Source of the DNA: Pandoraea sp. ASV26
GTDB taxonomy: Bacteria; Pseudomonadota; Gammaproteobacteria; Burkholderiales; Burkholderiaceae
Length of the DNA stretch: 60,280 nucleotides
NCBI RefSeq assembly: GCF_016428915.1
Contig: NZ_JAELTP010000022.1
Location: forward strand, 1-60,280
Direction of reading: 5' to 3'
Position 1 is the first letter of the stretch; the number at the start of each line of letters is the position of its first letter. The notes under the pieces are model-generated. The model was not told the origin of the DNA. It did not search any database and saw only the letters and a list, made by a program, of their open reading frames with translations. Shown piece by piece: positions 53,406-60,280 of the stretch. A program made the translations under genes and the position numbers.

Positions 53406-54464
53406 TCAGGCTGCGGTGCTGTCGTCCGCTTCGAGCGGTTTGGCAACCGCGGCGGCCTTGCCCGGCGAGGTCGACGCGGCCGGCGCAGGCGCCGATTCGG
53501 TCGATTCGTCCGACTTGCCCGCCGAGACCGGCTTCGCCACCGGCTTGGCCGAGCTGACCATGACTGGCGCTTGCGGCGCGTTCGGCGAGATCTTGCGTCC
53601 CATGGTGACGCCACGCAGACGATCACGCTCGGCAAGCACCTTGGCCCCATAACCGCCGTCACCCGCGCTGGTCGACCCGACATACAGGCGCAGACCACCG
53701 GCGAGCGAGCCGCCGCGTGCGATGCATTCCTTCAGGATCAACGCGCCAACCTTGATGTTGGCGAGCGGATGCAATGCTGCCTCGGGACCGCCGAAATACT
53801 CGAGCTTGTCCTGATGCACCTTCGACATGACCTGCATGAGGCCCTGTGCACCGACAGTGCTCTCGGCATACGGGTTGAAGCCCGATTCGATGGCCATCAC
53901 GGCGAGCAGCAGCAGCGGATCGAGGCCGACTTCCTTGCCTGTCGAGTATGCTGCACGCACGAGATTGCTCGTGACGTCACCGGCCACGCGATAGCGGCGT
54001 GCCAGATAGTCGGCCACGGCGATCTGCTCGCGTGTGTCCAGCGACTTGGTGGCACGCGCATCGGCGGCCACGCGCTGGTTCGGAATGTAAGCGGCGAGCA
54101 CTGCTGCCGACGGCACGTGTTGCGCCGCTTGCGCCATCATCGACGAGTCGGACGGGGTGCTCTGTGCGAGCGTGTCGCCATTGGTACCCGGACCGGCCGC
54201 ATGATTGGCCGTACCGGTGGCTGCTTCGAGCAGCGGACCCACGTGCGACGCCAGATCGGCACGCCACGTCGGTCGGGCCCACAACGCGAGCGTACCAACC
54301 ACGGCAACCAGACCGACCGCGCTGGACGTATACAGTCCAACACGACCGCCATGCCATGCAAGGCGACGCCAATCGCGGCGAGCCGCGGCTACCGTTGCCG
54401 CACCGCGTGCGCCAAACGCACGGAAAGCGGCCAGTAGCCAGGGTGATAAACCAGACTTCTTCAT
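53406..54464 (-). CDS. Membrane-anchored lytic transglycosylase
   Basis: 352 residues. One membrane span at about 43-62 (TSSAVGLVAVVGTLALW) puts the rest in the periplasm. The SLT domain is at about 165-290: Glu193 in AIESGFNPYAES is the catalytic acid, with TVGAQGLMQVM and YVGS following. It would cleave peptidoglycan glycan chains to 1,6-anhydro products. The C-terminal 60 residues are Ala/Pro/Ser/Lys rich and probably disordered. The gene has a long structured leader and a separate promoter (54811-54838). Confidence 0.92.
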   Translation of the reverse strand: MKKSGLSPWLLAAFRAFGARGAATVAAARRDWRRLAWHGGRVGLYTSSAVGLVAVVGTLALWARPTWRADLASHVGPLLEAATGTANHAAGPGTNGDTLAQSTPSDSSMMAQAAQHVPSAAVLAAYIPNQRVAADARATKSLDTREQIAVADYLARRYRVAGDVTSNLVRAAYSTGKEVGLDPLLLLAVMAIESGFNPYAESTVGAQGLMQVMSKVHQDKLEYFGGPEAALHPLANIKVGALILKECIARGGSLAGGLRLYVGSTSAGDGGYGAKVLAERDRLRGVTMGRKISPNAPQAPVMVSSAKPVAKPVSAGKSDESTESAPAPAASTSPGKAAAVAKPLEADDSTAA

Positions 54465-54804
54465 AAACTACGTACTCCGGTTACGCCGTCACCACGGGGT
54501 GGCCCCGAGGCGTCAGGAAACGAGCCGGTATGCCCGCCAGGCATCCCGTTAAGTGCTCATTTACGGCATATGGAACGAGGCGGTGCATCGCGTTTGTCAT
54601 TGACGATGCCGCTACCGCCGCAGCGCGCCGACCTGTTCAGGTCCCCGGCGCTGACGAGCTAACGCTCGCGCTGCTTCCTAAAACACTGGCTTCCCGACCT
54701 CGGTGAGAAAACCAGCCACTGAAAATCCACGTCGATGTTGTAGTTGTCGCTAAGCTCGAGCGGGTCGGCCTACCCGTCATCGAAGCCGCCTTTCTGGATT
54801 CAAC
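54465..54804 (-). promoter_or_regulatory. Long structured leader of the lytic transglycosylase gene
   Basis: About 340 nt lie between the predicted transcription start and the start codon. The strongest stem pairs GCGCC/GGCGC and GACCTG/CAGGTC (54625-54651). A short ORF of 47 codons (54637-54780) with AAGG before its ATG ends inside that stem's loop. No known riboswitch was recognised. A regulatory role is inference from length, structure and the clear promoter. Confidence 0.45.
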
Positions 54805-54810
54805 GGGCGG

Positions 54811-54838
54811 ATTGTAGCAGCCACATATAAACCGTCAA
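54811..54838 (-). promoter_or_regulatory. Sigma-70 promoter of the lytic transglycosylase gene
   Basis: Minus-strand TTGACG (54833-54838) and TACAAT (54811-54816) are separated by 16 bp in the most AT-rich part of the region. Confidence 0.7.
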
Positions 54839-55036
54839 TACTATTATTAGTGAAAATCATAACTAAAAGTAATTTGTAACCCCTGTTTTGCCGTGACGGC
54901 CCGACGCCTTGACCGGTTAAAATGCCCTGCCTCACCCCGCGTTTACAAGGGTGCCACCCCGACATTCTTCGAATTCAAACGGCCGTTTTCACCGGGCGTA
55001 TGAATTTCGTAAAAATTTTTGGTAACGGTTTGTTTC
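54839..55036. other. Intergenic region before ubiD
   Basis: AT-rich DNA between the divergent transglycosylase promoter and ubiD. I see no gene. It must contain the ubiD promoter, but no convincing -35/-10 pair stands out. Confidence 0.4.
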
Positions 55037-56587
55037 ATGAAATATCTCGATCTTCGTGACTTCACCGCGCAACTGGAGCGATCCGGCCAGCTTCGTCGCG
55101 TAGACGTGCCGGTTTCGCCGGTGCTGGAGATGACGGCGCTCGCCGACCGTGTGCTCAAAGCAGCAGGTCCCGCGCTGTGGTTTGAGCGGCCGACCGGCTA
55201 CGACATGCCGGTGCTTGCCAACTTGTTTGGCACCCCTGAACGAGTGGCGCTCGGCATGGGCATCGACAAGGGCGAGAACGCCCTGGGTTCGCTGCGCGAC
55301 ATCGGCCGCCTTCTCTCGACACTGAAGGAACCCGAACCCCCTCGCGGGCTGAAAGATGCCGGCAAGTTGCTCGGCATGGCCAAGGCCGTTTGGGACATGG
55401 CCCCCAAGGAAGTCAGCAGCCCCGTGTGCCAGGAGATCGTCTGGGAAGGCAATGACGTCGACCTCGCGCGCCTGCCGATTCAGACTTGCTGGCCCGGCGA
55501 CGCCGCGCCCCTCATTACCTGGGGTCTGGTGATTACCAAGGGGCCGCACCGCAAACGTCAGAATCTCGGCATCTACCGCCAGCAGGTCATCAGCCGCAAT
55601 CAGGTCATCATGCGCTGGCTCGCCCACCGGGGCGGGGCGCTCGACTTCCGCGAGTTCGCGCAGGCCAATCCGGGCAAGCCGTTCCCGATCGCCGTCGCAC
55701 TCGGGGCCGACCCGGCGACCACGCTGGGCGCCGTGACACCCGTTCCCGATACGCTGTCCGAGTATCAGTTCGCCGGCTTGCTGCGCGGCAGTCGCACCGA
55801 ATTGGCCAAGTGTGTAACGCCGGGGCTGGAGTCGCTGCGCGTGCCGGCGCGCGCCGAGATCGTGCTCGAAGGCTTCATTTATCCGTCCGAACAAGCGCCG
55901 GGCGTGCCCGATGGCGCCCCGCCGCCCCCGTCGCGCGGCGTGACCGCGGGTTACGAACACGCGCTTGAAGGCCCGTACGGCGACCACACCGGCTATTACA
56001 ACGAGCAGGAGTGGTTCCCGGTGTTCACGATCGAGCGCATCACCATGCGTCGCAATGCGGTTTATCACTCGACGTATACCGGCAAACCGCCCGATGAGCC
56101 GGCCGTACTCGGCGTAGCGCTTAACGAAGTCTTCGTACCGCTGCTGCAAAAGCAGTTCCCCGAGATCACCGATTTCTATCTGCCGCCCGAAGGTTGCAGC
56201 TATCGGATGGCCATCGTGCAGATGAAGAAGGCCTATCCGGGGCATGCCAAGCGCGTGATGTTCGGGGTGTGGAGTTTCCTGCGCCAGTTCATGTATACGA
56301 AGTTCATCGTCGTGGTGGACGAAGACGTCGATATTCGCGACTGGAAGGAAGTCATCTGGGCGATCACCACGCGTGTCGATCCGACTCGCGACACCACGCT
56401 CGTCGACCACACCCCCATCGACTATCTCGACTTCGCCTCGCCGAAGCCCGGGCTGGGGTCCAAGATGGGGATCGACGCGACCAACAAGTGGCCGGGCGAA
56501 ACTTCGCGTGAATGGGGACGTCCCATCGAGATGACCGCCGACGTCGACGCTCGCATGGCCGCGCTATATCAGGATCTCGGCCTGTAA
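55037..56587 (+). CDS. ubiD: 4-hydroxy-3-polyprenylbenzoate decarboxylase
   Basis: 516 residues, near the 497 of E. coli UbiD. It decarboxylates the polyprenyl hydroxybenzoate intermediate of ubiquinone synthesis using prenylated FMN made by UbiX. Visible blocks: [53 protein letters not shown] and [11 protein letters not shown] with the catalytic Glu/Arg network (quoted in short parts). Start at MKYLDLRDF, the usual UbiD N-terminus; no ubiX is adjacent. Confidence 0.96.
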   Translation: MKYLDLRDFTAQLERSGQLRRVDVPVSPVLEMTALADRVLKAAGPALWFERPTGYDMPVLANLFGTPERVALGMGIDKGENALGSLRDIGRLLSTLKEPEPPRGLKDAGKLLGMAKAVWDMAPKEVSSPVCQEIVWEGNDVDLARLPIQTCWPGDAAPLITWGLVITKGPHRKRQNLGIYRQQVISRNQVIMRWLAHRGGALDFREFAQANPGKPFPIAVALGADPATTLGAVTPVPDTLSEYQFAGLLRGSRTELAKCVTPGLESLRVPARAEIVLEGFIYPSEQAPGVPDGAPPPPSRGVTAGYEHALEGPYGDHTGYYNEQEWFPVFTIERITMRRNAVYHSTYTGKPPDEPAVLGVALNEVFVPLLQKQFPEITDFYLPPEGCSYRMAIVQMKKAYPGHAKRVMFGVWSFLRQFMYTKFIVVVDEDVDIRDWKEVIWAITTRVDPTRDTTLVDHTPIDYLDFASPKPGLGSKMGIDATNKWPGETSREWGRPIEMTADVDARMAALYQDLGL

Positions 56588-56614
56588 AACCGGCCACGCA
56601 AGCCGGACGGCGAT

Positions 56615-56642
56615 ACATCGGCGGCCATCGGGCTGCCGATGT
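56615..56642 (+). terminator. Hairpin after ubiD
   Basis: ACATCGGC (56615-56622) pairs with GCCGATGT (56635-56642); no T run follows, so this is a weak terminator candidate. Confidence 0.3.
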
Positions 56643-56832
56643 CGCGCGCAAAGCGCACCCCGACACCGCACTACCCGCTCCAGGGTTCACGCATCACGAA
56701 CGACGCATGGCATTGGAGTAAGCTGGCACCCGACGCACCGACAAGCCGTATCCGTTCTTATCCGTTTCCGTCCCCCCGAGCGGCGCGCTGTCCTCCGACA
56801 GCGCCGCCCGGTCATCGAGAGGAGAGCTGATC

Positions 56833-58341
56833 GTGTCATCCCCCCGCCAACCTTCGCATTCCCGCGCGCCCGGCAAAGTACATCCGGCACTGGCCCGCCT
56901 GAAAGATCCCGAACTGCTCAAGTCCGACGCCTATATTGACGGCGCCTGGACACCCGCCGACTCCCACGCGACCTTTGCGGTCAACGACCCGGCCACCGAC
57001 GCCGAAATCGCCCACGTCGCCGATCTGGGGGCCAGAGAGACCGAGCGCGCGCTGGTCGCCGCCGAAACCGCCCTGCCCGAATGGCGCAGCAAGACCGGCA
57101 AAGAGCGCGCCCGCATCATGCGTCACTGGTTCGACCTCATCATGCAGGCTCAGGACGACCTCGGCGCCATCATGACCGCCGAGCAAGGCAAGCCGCTCGC
57201 AGAAGCCAAAGGTGAAGTGGCCTACGGGGCGTCGTTCATCGAGTGGTTCGCCGAGGAAGCCAAGCGCATCGACGGCGACGTGCTCAGTTCGCCCGAAGGC
57301 GGCAAGCGCCTGCTGGTGCTCAAGCAGCCCATTGGTGTGTGCGCGTCGATCACGCCCTGGAACTTCCCCATCGCGATGATTACCCGCAAGATCGCCCCGG
57401 CGATCGCGGCGGGCTGCACGATCGTCGTCAAGCCCGCCCGCCTCACCCCGCTCTGCGCGCTGGCGCTCGCCGAACTCGCGGACCGTGCCGGGTTGCCCAA
57501 GGGCGTATTCAATGTCGTGACATCGAAAAACTCGGCCGATGTGGGCAATGTGCTCACCTCCAGCCCGCGCGTGCGCCATCTGTCCTTTACCGGATCGACG
57601 CCGGTCGGCGCCAGGCTCATGGAGCAATGCGCGCCAACGATCAAGAAAGTCGCGCTCGAACTCGGCGGCCTCGCGCCGTTCCTCGTGTTCGACGATGCCG
57701 ATGTCGACGCCGCCGTCCAAGGCTGCATCGCCTCCAAATTCCGCAACGCCGGGCAGACGTGCGTGTGCGCGAACCGCATCTACGCGCAGGACGGCATCTA
57801 CGACGCATTCGTTGAGAAACTCACCGCCGCAGTGAGCAAGCTGCGCGTGGGCAACGGTTTCGAGCCGGGCGTGGCGATCGGCCCGCTCATCGAAGACGCC
57901 GCCGTGTCGAAGGTCGAGCGCCACGTCGAAGACGCCCTCGCCAAAGGCGGCCGCGTGACGGTCGGTGGCAAGGTGCTGCACGGCCGTTTCTTCGAGCCGA
58001 CCGTGGTGGCCGATGCCAGCGCCGACATGCTCGTCGCCCACGAGGAAACGTTCGGCCCGCTCGCCCCGGTCTTCCGCTTCAAGGACGAGGCAGACGGCAT
58101 TCGCCTGGCCAACGCCAGCGACTTCGGCCTCGCGTCCTACTTCTACGCCCGCGATATCGGCCGGGTCTGGCGCGTCGCCGAAGGCATCGAGGCCGGGATG
58201 GTCGGCATCAACACCGGCGCGATCTCGAACGAGGTCGCCCCCTTCGGTGGCGTCAAGCAATCCGGCCTTGGGCGGGAAGGGTCCAAATACGGCATCGACG
58301 AGTACCTTGAGATGAAGTATCCGTGCCTTGCCGGGATCTGA
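56833..58341 (+). CDS. gabD: NAD(P)-dependent succinate-semialdehyde dehydrogenase (GabD-like)
   Basis: 502 residues, aldehyde dehydrogenase superfamily. TPWNFP carries the oxyanion Asn177, Glu276 is in ELGG, and Cys310 in NAGQTCVCANR is the nucleophile; the second Cys two residues on is typical of GabD-type enzymes. EVAPFGGVKQSGLGREGS is the usual C-terminal block. Two positions differ from common GabD sequences: KPARLTP instead of KPAEQTP at the cofactor-binding Lys200, and ELGGLAPF instead of ELGGNAPF. The start is GTG, supported by GAGGAGAG upstream. The substrate is likely succinate or glutarate semialdehyde. Confidence 0.88.
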   Translation: MSSPRQPSHSRAPGKVHPALARLKDPELLKSDAYIDGAWTPADSHATFAVNDPATDAEIAHVADLGARETERALVAAETALPEWRSKTGKERARIMRHWFDLIMQAQDDLGAIMTAEQGKPLAEAKGEVAYGASFIEWFAEEAKRIDGDVLSSPEGGKRLLVLKQPIGVCASITPWNFPIAMITRKIAPAIAAGCTIVVKPARLTPLCALALAELADRAGLPKGVFNVVTSKNSADVGNVLTSSPRVRHLSFTGSTPVGARLMEQCAPTIKKVALELGGLAPFLVFDDADVDAAVQGCIASKFRNAGQTCVCANRIYAQDGIYDAFVEKLTAAVSKLRVGNGFEPGVAIGPLIEDAAVSKVERHVEDALAKGGRVTVGGKVLHGRFFEPTVVADASADMLVAHEETFGPLAPVFRFKDEADGIRLANASDFGLASYFYARDIGRVWRVAEGIEAGMVGINTGAISNEVAPFGGVKQSGLGREGSKYGIDEYLEMKYPCLAGI

Positions 58342-58388
58342 GGATTCTCTAAGGGATAACCCTGATCCAACATCTGACCCTTTAATAT

Positions 58389-58493
58389 TTTGTAATAGGC
58401 ACTTTCCCAATCGAAAAGCCGCGTCCTGACTGGCTTGCGCGCATTTTGTCGTAACGTCCCCCATCAGGACGCCATTGGGAAAGTGTTACAAAG
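58389..58493. repeat. Nested inverted repeats between gabD and the permease gene
   Basis: Outer arms CACTTTCCCAAT (58400-58411) and ATTGGGAAAGTG (58474-58485) are perfect, extended by TTTGTAA (58389-58395) and TTACAAA (58486-58492). Inner arms GCGTCCTGA (about 58421-58429) and TCAGGACGC (about 58463-58471) are also perfect. The whole could be a structured RNA, a terminator-like stem or a small non-autonomous element. Confidence 0.7.
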
Positions 58494-58781
58494 TCCCACA
58501 GAGGCAAGTCGCCTCGGGTAGAATCGCGCTTTTTTCGCGAACCGCGACTCCGACCCCAATTCGGGCAATGCACGCTTCCCCGTGCGCGGCGACATGGGCA
58601 ATCGGACGACATTCGCGGAGCCCATCAACAGAAGTCGCGTCCGTCAGCGCCGCCCCCGCGCCGTCATGCTCGTTGTGACGGCGACCGGCCTGCGGGCAGT
58701 TTGTCCGCCCTCGCGCAGCGTATCGCCTCGCCCTCATCGGGGCCGGTGCCTGCTCCCCCCGGGCGTGGAGAAGACATCGAA
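58494..58781. other. Leader region of the permease gene
   Basis: No gene is supported. TAGAAT (58519-58524) may be a -10 box, preceded by a small hairpin GAGGC/GCCTC (58501-58515). GGAG lies about 10 bases before the permease ATG. Confidence 0.35.
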
Positions 58782-60280
58782 TGGATAACAATCAATCCCT
58801 CATGCGTAACATCGGGCCGTTCGCCCTGATGTTGACCGGTCTTGGCTCGATCATCGGCTCCGGCTGGTTATTTGGCGCCTGGAAAGCGGCCAAGATCGCA
58901 GGGCCCGCCGCCCTGCTTGCCTGGCTTATCGGCGCTGTCGTTATTCTGGCCATCGCGCTCACCTACGCAGAACTGGGTGCCATGTTCCCCGAGTCGGGCG
59001 GCATGGTGCGGTACTCGCGCTATTCGCACGGCAGTCTGGTCGGCTTCGTCGCGGCATGGGCCAACTGGATCGCGATCGTGTCGGTGATTCCGATCGAGGC
59101 CGAAGCGTCGATTCAGTACATGAGCACGTGGCCGTACGACTGGGCGCGCAATCTGTTCGTGGATGGCACCCTCACCACCAGCGGCCTCATGCTCTCCGCG
59201 CTGCTCGTGATCGCCTACTTCATGCTGAACTACTGGGGCGTGAAGCTGTTCGCGCGCGCCAACACGGCCATCACGCTCTTCAAGTTCGCGATTCCGGCCC
59301 TGACCATTGCCGGTCTGATGATCGCGGGCTTCCATCCGGGTAACTTCAATCTGGCAGAGCACGGCGGTTTCGCGCCGAACGGCATGTCGGCCGTACTGAC
59401 CGCCGTGGCCACGTCGGGCATCGTGTTCGCGTTCAACGGCTTTCAGAGCCCGGTGAACCTCGCAGGGGAAGCCCGCGATCCGGGTCGCAGCATCCCGTTC
59501 GCCGTGGTCGGCTCGATTCTGCTCGCGACCGTCATCTATTTGTTGCTGCAAGTCGCTTACATCGGCGCGCTCTCGCCCGAGCAACTGGCGGGCGGCTGGC
59601 ATATGGTGAGCTTCAGCTCGCCGTTCGCCGAACTCGCGATTGCGCTCGGCCTGAACTGGCTCGCCATCGTGCTGTACTTCGACGCGTTCCTGAGCCCGAG
59701 CGGCACCGGCACCACGTACATGGCCACCACGAGCCGCATGATCTACGCGATGGAGCGCAACCGCACGTTGCCCGAGATCTTCGGCCGCGTGCATCCGCTC
59801 TACGGCGTGCCGCGCCCGGCGATGTGGTTCAACCTGGCCATCTCGTTCGTCTTCATGTTCTTCTTCCGCGGCTGGGATTCGCTGGCCGCCGTGATATCGG
59901 TGGCTACCGTGATCTCGTACCTGACCGGCCCGATCAGCGTGATGGCGTTGCGCCACTCGGCACCCGACATGCACCGCCCGCTGCGCCTGCCCGGCCTGTC
60001 GCTGATCGCCCCGTTTGCCTTCGTGTGCGCATCGCTCATTCTCTACTGGGCCCGCTGGCCACTCACCGGCCAGATCATCGTGCTGGTGGTCGTGGCGCTG
60101 CCGGTCTACTTCTACTATCAGGCAAAGGACAAGTGGCAAGGCTTCGGCCGCGACCTCAACGCGTCGTGGTGGCTGATCGGCTACCTGCCCGCCATGGCCC
60201 TATGCTCCTATGCCGGCAGCAAGGAATTCGGCGGTATCGGCCTCGTGCCCTACGGCTGGGACATGGCGATCGTCGCAGCA
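58782..60280 (+). CDS. APC-family amino acid permease, cut by window edge
   Basis: At least 499 residues, open at the right edge. The APC superfamily start is clear: MRNIGPFALMLTGLGSIIGSGW with the GSIIGSGW substrate loop in TM1 (quoted in part), LTYAELGAMFPESGG in TM2-3, and about 12 membrane spans in all. FAFNGFQSPVNLAGEARDPGRSIP in the middle is typical of the branch containing B. subtilis YveA, an aspartate/glutamate:proton symporter; that assignment is tentative. It lies 440 bp after gabD on the same strand, so uptake of an amino acid feeding that dehydrogenase is possible but speculative. Confidence 0.88.

Noticed and set aside
56836-58464. A 542-codon open frame antisense to gabD.
   Set aside because: It mirrors the aldehyde dehydrogenase coding strand and shows no family features.

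Overview
The window is GC-rich, densely coding chromosomal DNA from a betaproteobacterium of the Burkholderiaceae; Pandoraea or a close Burkholderia-like relative is the best guess. Pointers are the glucokinase fused to an RpiR-type regulator, a Burkholderia-type trimeric porin with a terminal Phe, the RibB-RibA-like protein followed by ribH and nusB, and the livKHMGF layout. No rRNA, tRNA, CRISPR array, prophage or intact insertion sequence was seen. The species is inferred from gene style, not from a marker gene.

Layout. (1) 1-10249 looks like an uncharacterised catabolic island. A minus-strand operon runs from an ABC ATPase and permease through an SDR, a cupin, an alpha/beta hydrolase, an IclR regulator and a second SDR into a ThDP enzyme cut by the left edge. 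A porin lies upstream on the same strand. A plus-strand pair follows: a flavin monooxygenase resembling 6-hydroxynicotinate 3-monooxygenase, and a second IclR regulator. A 39-bp operator-like sequence occurs in near-identical form upstream of both the ABC operon and the porin. (2) 10575-21676 is mixed: a duplicated outer-membrane barrel, an AlaX-like editing protein, a divergent ArsR/P450 pair, an MFS exporter, a YegD-type Hsp70, a GntP permease, AMP nucleosidase, dodecin and a MarR regulator. (3) 21868-27959 is the upper Entner-Doudoroff module: zwf-pgl-glk/hexR divergent from edd, with a HexR-type box between them. (4) 28127-39954 holds dapA, two orphan small proteins, mgtA with a long structured leader that contains a short Ser-rich leader ORF, a PAP2 phosphatase, rnk, hemL, lemA, two TPM-domain proteins and ribD. 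(5) 40074-49346 sits between ribD and the other riboflavin genes. It carries a three-enzyme lower meta-cleavage cluster with a divergent LysR regulator, the livKHMGF operon, and an ArsR/SRPBCC pair. (6) 49588-60280 holds ribBX-ribH-nusB, an aminotransferase, a membrane-anchored lytic transglycosylase with a long leader, ubiD, a gabD-like dehydrogenase and a permease cut by the right edge.

How the parts work together. Section 3 would take glucose to KDPG; the RpiR/SIS half of the glucokinase fusion is the likely sensor acting at the zwf/edd box. Section 5 would convert 4-oxalocrotonate-type intermediates toward 2-oxo-4-hydroxypentanoate, but the ring-cleaving and early enzymes are absent. Section 1 has uptake (porin, ABC membrane parts), transformation (hydrolase, SDRs, cupin, ThDP enzyme, monooxygenase) and regulation (two IclR proteins), but its substrate cannot be named from sequence alone.

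The least explained signals are the mgtA leader, the roughly 340-nt leader of the transglycosylase gene, the fold-back element after livF, the nested inverted repeat before the last permease, and the duplicated operator of the catabolic island.
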